Below, piece by piece: positions 16,731 to 25,567 of a stretch of 64,000 bases of DNA. Position 1 is the first letter of the stretch. Each line of letters starts with the position of its first letter. Origin of the DNA: Pseudomonas pisciculturae (GTDB taxonomy: Bacteria; Pseudomonadota; Gammaproteobacteria; Pseudomonadales; Pseudomonadaceae); contig NZ_JACVZE010000007.1 of NCBI RefSeq assembly GCF_015461805.1, forward strand, positions 248,001 to 312,000, given 5' to 3'. The notes under the pieces are model-generated. The model made no database searches. It was not told the DNA's origin and saw only the letters and a program-made list of their open reading frames with translations. The position numbers and the translations under genes were made by a program.

Positions 16731-17639
16731 ATGAGTTCTGTTGCTGTGTTCAGCAAAGCCTCGCCGTTCGATGCACTGCAGCGCTGGCTACCCAAGTTGG
16801 TGCTGGCGCCCAGCATGTTCATCGTGTTGGTGGGCTTCTACGGCTACATCCTGTGGACGTTTGTACTCTCGTTCACAACATCTACCTTCCTGCCAAGCTA
16901 CAAATGGGCGGGCCTTGCGCAATACGCGCGGTTGTTCGACAACGACCGCTGGTGGGTAGCGAGCAAGAACCTGGCGGTATTCGGCGGGATGTTTATCGGC
17001 ATCACGTTGGTGATCGGTGTGACGCTGGCGATTTTTCTCGACCAGAAAATCCGCCGCGAAGGCTTTATCCGCACCATTTACCTGTACCCGATGGCGCTCT
17101 CGATGATCGTCACCGGTACGGCCTGGAAATGGCTGCTCAACCCGGGCATGGGCCTGGACAAACTCCTGCGGGACTGGGGCTGGGAAGGCTTCCGTCTCGA
17201 CTGGCTGATCGACCCGGATCGCGTGGTCTACTGCCTGGTAATCGCCGCCGTGTGGCAAGCCTCGGGCTTTATCATGGCGATGTTCCTGGCTGGCCTGCGT
17301 GGTGTTGATCAATCCATCATCCGCGCCGCGCAAATCGACGGCGCAAGCCTGCCGCGCATCTACTGGAGCGTGGTGTTGCCAAGTCTGCGCCCGGTGTTCT
17401 TCAGTGCGGTGATGATTTTGGCGCACATTGCGATCAAGAGCTTCGACCTGGTGGCGGCGATGACCGCAGGCGGTCCGGGCTATTCGTCCGATTTGCCGGC
17501 GATGTTCATGTACTCGTTCACCTTCAGCCGTGGCCAGATGGGCATGGGCTCGGCCAGTGCCATCCTGATGCTCGGTGCGATCCTCGCGATCATCGTGCCT
17601 TACCTCTACTCCGAGCTGAGGACCAAGCGTAATGACTAG
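16731..17639 (+). CDS. gtsB: Glucose ABC transporter permease GtsB
   Basis: 302-residue inner-membrane permease of the MalF type. Six hydrophobic segments; the EAA loop that docks the ATPase reads IRAAQIDGASLPRIYWSVVLPSLRP near residues 198-222. The start at 16731 (MSSVAVFSK) is preferred because GGA lies 7 bases upstream; a TTG four codons earlier is possible but unsupported. The 3' end overlaps gtsC by 8 bases (ATGACTAG), implying translational coupling. Confidence 0.94.
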   Translation: MSSVAVFSKASPFDALQRWLPKLVLAPSMFIVLVGFYGYILWTFVLSFTTSTFLPSYKWAGLAQYARLFDNDRWWVASKNLAVFGGMFIGITLVIGVTLAIFLDQKIRREGFIRTIYLYPMALSMIVTGTAWKWLLNPGMGLDKLLRDWGWEGFRLDWLIDPDRVVYCLVIAAVWQASGFIMAMFLAGLRGVDQSIIRAAQIDGASLPRIYWSVVLPSLRPVFFSAVMILAHIAIKSFDLVAAMTAGGPGYSSDLPAMFMYSFTFSRGQMGMGSASAILMLGAILAIIVPYLYSELRTKRND

Positions 17640-18477
17640 TCTCGCTGCCAAACCTTCCATCAGCCTGAGCCGCATCGCGATCTACGCGGTGCTGATCCTC
17701 GCTGTGCTGCTGTACCTGGTGCCGCTGGTGGTGATGCTGCTCACCAGCTTCAAGACCCCCGAAGACATCAGCACCGGCAACCTGCTGAGCTGGCCCACCG
17801 TGGTCAGCGGCATCGGCTGGGTCAAAGCCTGGGACACGGTGGATGGCTACTTCTGGAACTCGATCAAGATCACCGTTCCCGCTGTGCTGATCTCCACCGC
17901 CATCGGTGCATTGAACGGCTATGTGCTGTCGTTCTGGCGTTTCAAGGGTTCGCAGTTGTTCTTCGGCCTGCTGTTGTTCGGCTGCTTCCTGCCGTTCCAA
18001 ACCGTGCTGCTGCCGGCGTCGTTTACCCTCGGCAAGATGGGCCTGGCCAGCACCACCACCGGCTTGGTGTTTATCCATGTGGTCTACGGGCTGGCGTTCA
18101 CCACGCTGTTCTTCCGTAACTACTACGTGAGCATCCCGGATGCGCTGATCAAGGCGGCACGCCTGGACGGTGCGGGTTTCTTCACCATCTTCCGTCAGAT
18201 CATTCTGCCGATGTCGACGCCGATCATCATGGTCTGCCTGATCTGGCAGTTCACCCAGATCTGGAATGACTTCCTGTTTGGCGTGGTGTTCTCCAGCGGC
18301 GACTCCCAGCCCATCACGGTGGCGCTGAACAATCTGGTCAACACCAGCACCGGGGCCAAGGAATATAACGTGGATATGGCGGCGGCGATGATCGCCGGGC
18401 TGCCGACCCTGCTGGTCTATGTGATCGCAGGCAAGTATTTCGTGCGCGGCCTCACGGCCGGCGCGGTCAAGGGGTAA
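17632..18477 (+). CDS. gtsC: Glucose ABC transporter permease GtsC
   Basis: 281-residue MalG-type permease with six membrane spans and an EAA loop in LIKAARLDGAGFFTIFRQIILPMS (about residues 170-193). It forms the membrane channel with GtsB. Its start overlaps the end of gtsB, and gtsD follows after 2 bases, so the three are tightly coupled. Confidence 0.94.
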   Translation: MTSLAAKPSISLSRIAIYAVLILAVLLYLVPLVVMLLTSFKTPEDISTGNLLSWPTVVSGIGWVKAWDTVDGYFWNSIKITVPAVLISTAIGALNGYVLSFWRFKGSQLFFGLLLFGCFLPFQTVLLPASFTLGKMGLASTTTGLVFIHVVYGLAFTTLFFRNYYVSIPDALIKAARLDGAGFFTIFRQIILPMSTPIIMVCLIWQFTQIWNDFLFGVVFSSGDSQPITVALNNLVNTSTGAKEYNVDMAAAMIAGLPTLLVYVIAGKYFVRGLTAGAVKG

Positions 18478-18479
18478 TC

Positions 18480-19643
18480 ATGGCTACGCTTGAACTTCGC
18501 AATGTAAACAAGACCTATGGCGCCGGCCTGCCCGACACCTTGAAGAACATCGAACTGTCGATCAAAGAGGGCGAGTTCCTGATTTTGGTCGGTCCTTCGG
18601 GGTGCGGTAAATCCACGCTGATGAACTGCATCGCGGGTCTGGAGACCATCACCGGCGGCGCGATCATGATCGGCGACCAGGACGTGAGCGGCATGAGCCC
18701 CAAGGACCGCGACATCGCCATGGTGTTTCAGTCCTACGCGCTGTACCCGACCATGAGCGTGCGCGAAAACATCGAGTTCGGCCTCAAGATCCGCAAGATG
18801 CCCCAGGCTGACATCGATGCCGAAGTGGCGCGGGTGGCCAAGCTGTTGCAGATCGAACACCTGCTCAATCGCAAGCCGGGCCAACTGTCCGGTGGCCAGC
18901 AACAGCGTGTGGCCATGGGCCGTGCCCTGGCACGTCGGCCGAAGATCTATCTGTTTGATGAACCATTGTCCAACCTCGACGCCAAGCTGCGCGTCGAGAT
19001 GCGTACCGAAATGAAGCTGATGCACCAGCGCCTCAAGACCACCACCGTTTACGTGACCCACGACCAGATCGAAGCGATGACCCTGGGCGACAAGGTGGCG
19101 GTGATGAAGGACGGCATCATCCAGCAGTTCGGCACGCCTAAAGACATCTATAACAACCCGGCCAACCAGTTCGTGGCGAGCTTTATCGGCTCGCCGCCGA
19201 TGAACTTCGTGCCTCTGCGTCTGCAGCGCAAGGACGGTCGCCTGGTGGCCCTGCTCGACAGCGGCCAGGCCCGTTGCGAACTGGCACTGAACGTGACAGA
19301 CGCCGGGCTTGAAGACCGCGACGTGATTCTGGGCCTGCGCCCGGAGCAAATCATGCTGGCGACGGGCGAGGGCGATACGGCCTCCAGCATCCGTGCCGAA
19401 GTACAGGTCACCGAGCCAACCGGCCCGGACACCCTGGTCTTTGTGCAACTCAATGACACCAAGGTCTGCTGCCGCCTGGCACCCGACGTAGCGCCGCAGG
19501 TGGGCGAGACCCTCACGCTGCAATTTGATCCAGCCAAGGTTTTGTTGTTCGACGCCAATACCGGCGAGCGTCTGGGCACTGTGCAGTCACAGTCTGCCCC
19601 TGTGGGCGCCGGGCTTGCCCGCGATGGCATCACTGCGTTGTAA
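18480..19643 (+). CDS. gtsD: Glucose ABC transporter ATPase GtsD (C-terminus encoded by a REP element)
   Basis: 387-residue ATPase of the MalK/UgpC family that powers GtsABC. Walker A GPSGCGKST (38-46), Q-loop in MVFQSYALYP, signature LSGGQQQRVAMGRALAR, Walker B IYLFDEP, D-loop and switch His in VTHDQ, then a regulatory C-terminal domain of OB/TOBE type (from about 240). The last residues, PVGAGLARDGITAL, come from the left arm of a REP doublet that begins at 19600, and the stop codon (19641-19643) lies in the REP centre. The core enzyme is intact, so function should be retained. Confidence 0.95.
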   Translation: MATLELRNVNKTYGAGLPDTLKNIELSIKEGEFLILVGPSGCGKSTLMNCIAGLETITGGAIMIGDQDVSGMSPKDRDIAMVFQSYALYPTMSVRENIEFGLKIRKMPQADIDAEVARVAKLLQIEHLLNRKPGQLSGGQQQRVAMGRALARRPKIYLFDEPLSNLDAKLRVEMRTEMKLMHQRLKTTTVYVTHDQIEAMTLGDKVAVMKDGIIQQFGTPKDIYNNPANQFVASFIGSPPMNFVPLRLQRKDGRLVALLDSGQARCELALNVTDAGLEDRDVILGLRPEQIMLATGEGDTASSIRAEVQVTEPTGPDTLVFVQLNDTKVCCRLAPDVAPQVGETLTLQFDPAKVLLFDANTGERLGTVQSQSAPVGAGLARDGITAL

Positions 19644-19690
19644 CTGAAGGACCGAATTGCCTGCATCGCGGGCAAGCCCGGCGCCCACAG
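19600..19690. repeat. REPIN (variant arm GCGCCGGGCTTGCCCGCG) overlapping the end of gtsD
   Basis: 26-base arms, CTGTGGGCGCCGGGCTTGCC... at 19600-19625 and its exact complement at 19665-19690. The left arm is translated as the tail of GtsD, and the right arm lies in the gtsD-oprB gap. Confidence 0.92.
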
Positions 19691-19776
19691 AAGTAGATAA
19701 GTTGTTGTTTTAGATAAAAAAAGTAAACCACGTTAGATAAAAACAGTTTAATAACAATAAAGACGAGGATGTAGGG

Positions 19777-21123
19777 ATGAAAAAGCAACACAACAATGCT
19801 CGGCTGATCTGCCAACTGTCAGCAGCAGCAGCCCTGGTTTTGTCCGCCAATGCGATGGCGGACGAAGCGTTCAGCGCCGATTCCAAGTGGATGACTGGCG
19901 ATTGGGGTGGTGAACGTACCAAGCTGATCGAGCAAGGTATCGACATCAAGGCTGATTACGTCGGTGAAATGGGCTACAACGCCCACGGCGGTTACAACAA
20001 CGACAAGACCGGTCGCTACGCTGACCAGTTCGGTCTGGGCGTAGCCCTGGACCTGGAAAAACTGTGGGGCTGGGACAACACCCAGGCCAAGATCCAGTTG
20101 ACCAACCGTAACGGCCAAAACATCTCCAACGACCGCATTGGCGACCCGCGTGCCGGCACGCTGAGCTCGTCGATGGAAGTGTACGGTCGTGGCCACATGG
20201 TGCGTCTGACCCAGTTCTGGATCCAGCACCAGATGTTCGATAACAAGCTCGACGTGAAACTCGGCTATTTCGGCGAAGGCGAAGACTTCAACACTTTCCC
20301 GTGCGACTTCCAGAACCTGTCGTTCTGCGGCTCCCAGGTCGGCAACTATGTGAACACCTGGTACAACTGGCCAGTCAGCCAGGCTGCCATCCGCGTGAAG
20401 TACCACATCACCCCAGAGCTGTATGCGCAAATCGGCGCGTACAACCAGAACCCATCGCAGCTGGAGCACGGCAACGGCTTCAAGCTCAGCGGCAGTGGCA
20501 CCAAGGGCACCGTGATTCCAGTGGAGTTGGTTTGGTCGCCGAAGGTTAACAACCTGCCGGGCGAATACCGTGTGGGCTTCTACAAGAGCGCGGCCGATGC
20601 GGCTGACGTACGCGAAGACGTCAACGGCAACAACGCTGCCACCACGGGCGAAGACTACCGCACCCGCAGCAGCAAAAAAGGCTACTGGTTCGTTGCGCAA
20701 CAGCAACTCACCACTCACAACGGCGACGCTTCCCGTGGTCTGAACATCGCGGCCAACGCCACGTTCCACGACAAGGAAACCAACACCGTCGACAACTACC
20801 AGTCGTTGATGCTGGTGTACAAAGGCCCATTCGATGCGCGTCCAAAAGACGATGTCGGCATTGGCGCAGCGCGTCTGCACGTCAACAAGGATGTGAAGAA
20901 AAACGCCGAGTTGCTCAACGTCGCCAATGGTGTGGACGACTACGACAACGCGCTGTACACGCCGATTCGCGAAACCGAGTACAACTTTGAAATCAACTAC
21001 GGCTTCCACGTTACCAACTGGCTGACCGTACGCCCTAACCTGCAATACGTCGTGCAACCTGGCGGCGTGGATAAAGTCGATAACGCGTTGGTAGCGGGCC
21101 TGAAAATTCAGTCTACGTTCTAA
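19777..21123 (+). CDS. oprB: Carbohydrate-selective porin OprB
   Basis: 448-residue outer-membrane beta-barrel for entry of glucose and related sugars. Signal peptide of about 28 residues ending ANAMA, then DEAFSADSKWMTGDWGGERTKL, which is the OprB-family N-terminal signature. The chain ends IQSTF with the terminal Phe needed for barrel assembly. Aromatic and Asn-rich strands run throughout, e.g. NYVNTWYNWPVSQAAIRVKY. It follows gtsD after a 133-base gap holding a REP arm and an AT-rich leader, and is followed by a strong terminator, so it is probably the last gene of the gts operon and perhaps has its own promoter too. Confidence 0.95.
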   Translation: MKKQHNNARLICQLSAAAALVLSANAMADEAFSADSKWMTGDWGGERTKLIEQGIDIKADYVGEMGYNAHGGYNNDKTGRYADQFGLGVALDLEKLWGWDNTQAKIQLTNRNGQNISNDRIGDPRAGTLSSSMEVYGRGHMVRLTQFWIQHQMFDNKLDVKLGYFGEGEDFNTFPCDFQNLSFCGSQVGNYVNTWYNWPVSQAAIRVKYHITPELYAQIGAYNQNPSQLEHGNGFKLSGSGTKGTVIPVELVWSPKVNNLPGEYRVGFYKSAADAADVREDVNGNNAATTGEDYRTRSSKKGYWFVAQQQLTTHNGDASRGLNIAANATFHDKETNTVDNYQSLMLVYKGPFDARPKDDVGIGAARLHVNKDVKKNAELLNVANGVDDYDNALYTPIRETEYNFEINYGFHVTNWLTVRPNLQYVVQPGGVDKVDNALVAGLKIQSTF

Positions 21124-21161
21124 CGCTGTTGCGATAAGCTCCTTCTCTCTGTGCGCATTTT

Positions 21162-21190
21162 GCGGGTAGCCATGGCTACCCGCTTTTTTT
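21162..21190 (+). terminator. Intrinsic terminator after oprB
   Basis: GCGGGTAGCC AT GGCTACCCGC, a perfect 10-bp stem followed by seven Ts. Confidence 0.93.
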
Positions 21191-21212
21191 GGGGAAGGGG
21201 AGCACATCTCCC

Positions 21213-21299
21213 TGTGGGAGCTGGCTTGCCTGCGATGGCATCAACGCGGTACAGCAGGCAAACCGCGTTGATACCATCGCAGGCAAGCCAGCTCCCACA
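21213..21299. repeat. REPIN (variant arm GCTGGCTTGCCTGCGAT)
   Basis: Arms TGTGGGAGCTGGCTTGCCTG and complement, plus an extra inner inverted repeat (CAACGCGGT ... ACCGCGTTG) making one long cruciform. It sits between the oprB terminator and the mutarotase start. Confidence 0.92.
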
Positions 21300-21321
21300 A
21301 AGACATTCAGGACAGTGGCAC

Positions 21322-22167
21322 ATGCATGAGCAACCGCTGCAACGTTTTTTCAAATCCCTGCGCGAACGCCCGGTGTTCGCCTGGGAGCGCTTTCAGATGC
21401 GCGATGTGTTGGTGATCGATCATCCGTTGTGCCAGGCGGTGTTCAGCCGCCAGGGTGCGCAATTGCTGCATTTTCAGCCGACAGGTCAAAAACCCTGGTT
21501 GTGGTGCGCCGCCAAGTGGCCGCAGGTCGGAGCCATCCGGGGTGGTATTCCGGTGTGCTGGCCGTGGTATGGCCGTCACCCCAGCGAAAACGCCTGGCCG
21601 TCCCACGGTTGGGCGCGCTTGATCGACTGGAAACTGCTGGACAGCAGCACCGACGATGACGGCGTGCGCCTGCACTGGCAATTACAGCTGTGCGACTGGC
21701 AGGTTGACCTGCATGCGCACCTGGGCGAAACGCTGGAACTTAAACTGAGCACCGAGCATCAGGACGAGCTGCCGTGCCAACTGAGCCACGCTTTGCATGC
21801 TTACTGGCGTATTGGTCACGTTGACGAGATAGCGCTGTCTGGGCTCGACGGGGCGCAAGGTTATGACCAGCTCAGTCGCCAGGCTTGCCAGCAGGAAGGT
21901 GAGTTGCGGGTGGACGGTGGGTGTCAACGGGTGTTTCAGCATGAGGGTGAATTGCAGCTCAAAGACCATGCTTGGCAGCGCGAGCTGTGCATCGATACCG
22001 GCGACAGTGCGGACACTGTGGTGTGGCATCCGGGCAGCCGGCCGCTGTTGGGCGTGAGTTTTAACGAGGCGTCGGGGTTTGTGTGCGTGGAATCGGCGAT
22101 GGCCGGGGCCAGCTTGGCGCCGGGGGAGAGGGCGCACCTTAGTTTGCAGGCTCGGGCTGGGGTTTAG
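21322..22167 (+). CDS. D-hexose-6-phosphate mutarotase (YeaD-like)
   Basis: 281-residue cytoplasmic aldose-1-epimerase-fold protein of the YeaD branch, which interconverts alpha and beta anomers of hexose 6-phosphates. Typical elements: QGAQLLHFQPTGQKPWLWCAAKWPQVGAIRGGIPVCWPWYG near the N-terminus, the SHALHAYWRIG motif with a catalytic His, and a late Glu in GVSFNEASGFVCVESA. The start at 21322 has AGGA nearby; a longer frame would run back through the REPIN and is rejected. Its place beside zwf fits, since anomerisation feeds the beta-specific dehydrogenase. Confidence 0.87.
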   Translation: MHEQPLQRFFKSLRERPVFAWERFQMRDVLVIDHPLCQAVFSRQGAQLLHFQPTGQKPWLWCAAKWPQVGAIRGGIPVCWPWYGRHPSENAWPSHGWARLIDWKLLDSSTDDDGVRLHWQLQLCDWQVDLHAHLGETLELKLSTEHQDELPCQLSHALHAYWRIGHVDEIALSGLDGAQGYDQLSRQACQQEGELRVDGGCQRVFQHEGELQLKDHAWQRELCIDTGDSADTVVWHPGSRPLLGVSFNEASGFVCVESAMAGASLAPGERAHLSLQARAGV

Positions 22168-22186
22168 CGGTGTTGCTGATGGCCCT

Positions 22187-22274
22187 ATCGGGGGCAAGCC
22201 CCCTCCCACATTGACTGTATTCACACATTTAAATTTGTGAACACGGTCAGTGTGGGAGGGGGCTTGCCCCCGAT
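22187..22274. repeat. REPIN in inverted arm order
   Basis: Starts ATCGGGGGCAAGCCCCCTCC and ends with its complement, so the CCCACA ends face the centre, the reverse of the other doublets. The AT-rich centre contains ACACATTTAAATTTGTG, itself palindromic. Located between the convergent mutarotase and hexR genes. Confidence 0.9.
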
Positions 22275-22303
22275 GAGGCCAGTACAGCCATCACAAAATC
22301 CAG

Positions 22304-23173
22304 CTAGTTGAATTCATCCCCAACCGGATACCGGCTGTCATTCAAGCTCTCTTTGATCTTGCGCAAATGCGGCTGGAAATCCACCCCACGGCGCAACGTC
22401 ATGCCGGTCGCCAGCACGTCCAATACGGTCAATTGAATGATCCGCGACGTCATCGGCATATAGATGTCCGTGTCTTCCGGCAAAGGAATATTCAGGCTCA
22501 CCGTGCTGGCCTTGGCCAGCGGCGAATTCTCTGCCGTGACGCCGAGCACAGACGCGCCGTTTTCCCGGGCGATACGCGCCACTTCCACCAGCTCGCGGGT
22601 ACGCCCGGTGTAGGAAATAATCACGAACAACTCACCGGTGTGTGCCACCGAGGCGATCATGCGTTGCATCAGCACGTCGGCGTGGGCGGTCACGGCCAGG
22701 TTGAAACGGAAGAACTTGTGCAGCGCATCCATGGCTACCGGGGCCGAAGCGCCGAGGCCGAAGAAGTGGATCTGCCGCGCCTGGATCAACAAGTCCACGG
22801 CCTTGCTGATCAAGGCTGGGTCCAGCGCCTGGCAGGCACTGTCCAGGGACGCAATGGCGCTGCCAAAGATCTTCTGGGTGTAGGCCTCAGGGTTATCATC
22901 GGCTTCCACGGCGCGGCTGACATACGCCGCACCGCTGGCCAGGCTTTGCGCTAGCTGCAATTTCAGTTCAGGGTAACCGCTCACGCCGAACGAACGGCAG
23001 AAACGGTTGACCGTCGGTTCACTGACCGAGGCGGCCTGGGCGAGGGCGGCAATAGAGAAGCGGGTCGCCTGCTGCGGGTTGAGCAGGATGACCTCGGCGA
23101 CTTTTTTCTCGGCCTTGTTCAATTCTTCGAGGCGGTTCCGGATCTGTTCCAGAAGATTTCGCACGCGGTCCAT
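22304..23173 (-). CDS. hexR: HexR transcriptional repressor (RpiR family)
   Basis: 289-residue regulator of glucose catabolism that releases DNA on binding KDPG. N-terminal RpiR helix-turn-helix (about 35-60: FSIAALAQAASVSEPTVNRFCRSFG) and a C-terminal SIS phosphosugar-binding domain with IHFFGLGASAPVAMDALHKFFR and VIISYTGRTRELVEVA. It is divergent from zwf, and a HexR-type palindrome lies in the 210-base intergenic region. Known targets in Pseudomonas are zwf-pgl-eda, edd-glk and gap; only the first set is in this window. Confidence 0.95.
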   Translation of the reverse strand: MDRVRNLLEQIRNRLEELNKAEKKVAEVILLNPQQATRFSIAALAQAASVSEPTVNRFCRSFGVSGYPELKLQLAQSLASGAAYVSRAVEADDNPEAYTQKIFGSAIASLDSACQALDPALISKAVDLLIQARQIHFFGLGASAPVAMDALHKFFRFNLAVTAHADVLMQRMIASVAHTGELFVIISYTGRTRELVEVARIARENGASVLGVTAENSPLAKASTVSLNIPLPEDTDIYMPMTSRIIQLTVLDVLATGMTLRRGVDFQPHLRKIKESLNDSRYPVGDEFN

Positions 23174-23299
23174 TCAGTCTTTCCTTCGGGCGACGATGCA
23201 AATAAGAGGTGGCAACCAATCGATGAGTGGCCTTTTGCGGTGGCCTATCCTACTGAGGGTAGCTGAACACCACCACTCGGAATGCGTATTTCGGGAAAA

Positions 23300-23318
23300 T
23301 GTTGTGGTTATTACTACA
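23300..23318. promoter_or_regulatory. HexR operator in the hexR-zwf intergenic region
   Basis: TGTTGTGGTTATTACTACA: imperfect palindrome (TGTTGT / ACTACA) matching the TTGT-N7-8-ACAA type described for HexR. It lies 66 bases before the zwf start and 127 bases before hexR, so both could be controlled. Confidence 0.75.
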
Positions 23319-23383
23319 TTTTTCCTTGAGTGATGCCTTGAAAAAAGGTATTTGTAGCTTAACTTGATAAAAGAACAAACATC

Positions 23384-24850
23384 ATGCCTTTGATAACCGT
23401 GGAACCCTGCACCTTTGCCCTGTTTGGCGCCTTGGGTGATCTGGCGCTGCGCAAGTTATTTCCTGCCCTCTATCAACTGGATGGCGCCGGCCTCCTGCAC
23501 GACGACACCCGCATCCTGGCCCTGGCCCGTGAAGCAGGGTCGGCGCAGGACCACGTGGCCCATATTGAAAAAGAACTGCGCAAGTACGTTGGCAAAGAGC
23601 TCGACGAAGCCATCGCCCAGCGCTTCCTGGCCCGTTTGACTTACGTACACGTCGACTTCAAGAATGCCGACGACTACGTAGCCCTGGCAGAAATCGCCGG
23701 CACTGCACAAACCCTGATCGCTTACTTCGCCACACCGGCTGCGGTGTATGGCGCGATCTGCGAGAACTTGTCCAAGGTCGGCCTGGCAGAAAACACCCGC
23801 GTGGTGCTGGAAAAACCCATCGGCTCGGACCTGGAGTCCTCGCGCAAGGTCAACGACGCCGTGGCGCAGTTCTTCCCCGAGAACCGCACCTACCGCATCG
23901 ACCACTACCTGGGCAAAGAGACCGTCCAGAACCTGATCGCCCTGCGTTTCGCCAACAGCCTGTTCGAAACCCAGTGGAACCAGAATTACATCTCCCACGT
24001 GGAAATCACCGTGGCCGAGCAGGTTGGCATCGAAGGCCGTTGGGGCTACTTCGACAAGGCCGGCCAGCTGCGGGACATGATCCAGAACCACCTGCTGCAA
24101 CTGCTTTGCCTGATTGCCATGGACCCACCGGCCGACTTGTCTGCCGACAGCATCCGTGACGAGAAGGTCAAGGTGCTCAAGGCCCTGGCGCCCATCAGCC
24201 CGGAAGGCCTGACCACTCAAGTGGTGCGCGGCCAGTACATCGCCGGCTACAGCGCTGGCAAGCCGGTGCCGGGGTATCTGGAAGAAGAAAACTCCAACAC
24301 CCAGAGCGACACCGAGACCTTCGTCGCCCTGCGTGCCGATATCCGCAACTGGCGTTGGGCCGGGGTGCCGTTCTACCTGCGTACCGGCAAGCGCATGCCG
24401 CAAAAGCTGTCGCAGATCGTCATTCACTTCAAGGAGCCGTCCCACTACATCTTCGCCCCCGAGCAGCGCTTGCAGATCAGCAACAAACTGATCATCCGCC
24501 TGCAACCGGACGAAGGGATCTCCTTGCGCGTGATGACCAAGGAGCAGGGCCTGGACAAGGGCATGCAACTGCGCAGCGGCCCGCTGCAACTGAATTTTTC
24601 TGACACCTATCGCAGCGCACGGATTCCCGATGCCTACGAGCGGCTGTTGCTGGAAGTGATGCGCGGCAATCAGAACCTGTTTGTTCGCAAAGATGAAATC
24701 GAAGCCGCGTGGAAGTGGTGTGACCAGTTGATCGCCGGGTGGAAAAAGTCCGGTGATGCGCCCAAGCCGTATGCGGCGGGTTCCTGGGGGCCGATGAGCT
24801 CCATTGCACTGATCACGCGGGATGGGAGGTCGTGGTATGGCGATATCTGA
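23384..24850 (+). CDS. zwf: Glucose-6-phosphate 1-dehydrogenase
   Basis: 488-residue enzyme that oxidises glucose 6-phosphate to 6-phosphogluconolactone with reduction of NAD(P)+. N-terminal nucleotide-binding motif FALFGALGDLALRKLFPAL (12-30), the substrate-binding RIDHYLGKETVQN (starting at 171), and the C-terminal KRMPQKLSQIVIHFK region are present. The first gene of zwf-pgl-eda; pgl begins inside its 3' end. Its ribosome site is weak (AAGAAC). A HexR operator lies upstream. Confidence 0.97.
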   Translation: MPLITVEPCTFALFGALGDLALRKLFPALYQLDGAGLLHDDTRILALAREAGSAQDHVAHIEKELRKYVGKELDEAIAQRFLARLTYVHVDFKNADDYVALAEIAGTAQTLIAYFATPAAVYGAICENLSKVGLAENTRVVLEKPIGSDLESSRKVNDAVAQFFPENRTYRIDHYLGKETVQNLIALRFANSLFETQWNQNYISHVEITVAEQVGIEGRWGYFDKAGQLRDMIQNHLLQLLCLIAMDPPADLSADSIRDEKVKVLKALAPISPEGLTTQVVRGQYIAGYSAGKPVPGYLEEENSNTQSDTETFVALRADIRNWRWAGVPFYLRTGKRMPQKLSQIVIHFKEPSHYIFAPEQRLQISNKLIIRLQPDEGISLRVMTKEQGLDKGMQLRSGPLQLNFSDTYRSARIPDAYERLLLEVMRGNQNLFVRKDEIEAAWKWCDQLIAGWKKSGDAPKPYAAGSWGPMSSIALITRDGRSWYGDI

Positions 24851-25550
24851 TTTGAAACTGCCTCAGGGCGTAACGCCCCATGAGTACCGCACGCCGGTGC
24901 TGTTGGCTGAGGGCTTGGCCACTGACGTGGCCGAGCAATTGCGCACGGCCATCAGCGCCCGTGGCGAGGCAACTTTGGTGGTGTCCGGTGGCCGTAGCCC
25001 CGTGGCGTTTTTCCAGCACTTGGCCAAGCAAGGCCTGGACTGGTCCAAGGTCACTGTGACCCTGGCCGACGAGCGCTGGGTGCCGGTGGAGCATGCCGAC
25101 AGCAATGCTGGCCTGTTGAAGCAGCACTTGTTGCAAGGCCCGGCAGCCAAGGCCAAGTTCTTGAGCCTTTACAGCGCAGCCGCCAATCTTGAAGACGCTG
25201 CCGAGCAGGCTGATCGCCTGCTGGCCGAACTGCCAGCCATAGACGTGCTGGTACTGGGCATGGGCGATGACGGCCACACCGCCTCGCTGTTTCCCAATAG
25301 CCCGAACCTGAGCGAAGCGCTGAAGGCCGACGGTACCCGCCGTTGCTGGCCGATGCTGGCGCCGACCGTGCCACACCAGCGCCTGACCATGAGTCGCGCA
25401 CTGCTGGCCACGGCCAACTACACCGTGTTGTCGATTTCCGGCAGCTCGAAACTGACAACCTTAAGCGCCGCACTGGCCAGTGACGACGTTGCTGCCATGC
25501 CTGTTCGCGCGTTTTTGCAACCTACATTAGAGATTTACTGGTGCCCATGA
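24837..25550 (+). CDS. pgl: 6-phosphogluconolactonase
   Basis: 237-residue enzyme hydrolysing 6-phosphogluconolactone to 6-phosphogluconate, of the DevB/NagB-like fold. Motifs include TLVVSGGRSPVAFFQHLA, VTLADERWVPVEHADSN and DVLVLGMGDDGHTASLFPNS. The ATG at 24837 is chosen because GGGAGG lies at ideal distance; the ATG at 24822 would contain that site. It overlaps zwf by 14 bases and touches eda, indicating coupled translation. Confidence 0.95.
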   Translation: MAISDLKLPQGVTPHEYRTPVLLAEGLATDVAEQLRTAISARGEATLVVSGGRSPVAFFQHLAKQGLDWSKVTVTLADERWVPVEHADSNAGLLKQHLLQGPAAKAKFLSLYSAAANLEDAAEQADRLLAELPAIDVLVLGMGDDGHTASLFPNSPNLSEALKADGTRRCWPMLAPTVPHQRLTMSRALLATANYTVLSISGSSKLTTLSAALASDDVAAMPVRAFLQPTLEIYWCP

Positions 25551-25567
25551 GCCAAGGATCAGCCGCT

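Noticed and set aside
19819..21207. 462-residue minus-strand frame opposite oprB
   Set aside because: Antisense shadow; OprB has a signal peptide, N-terminal signature and terminal Phe.
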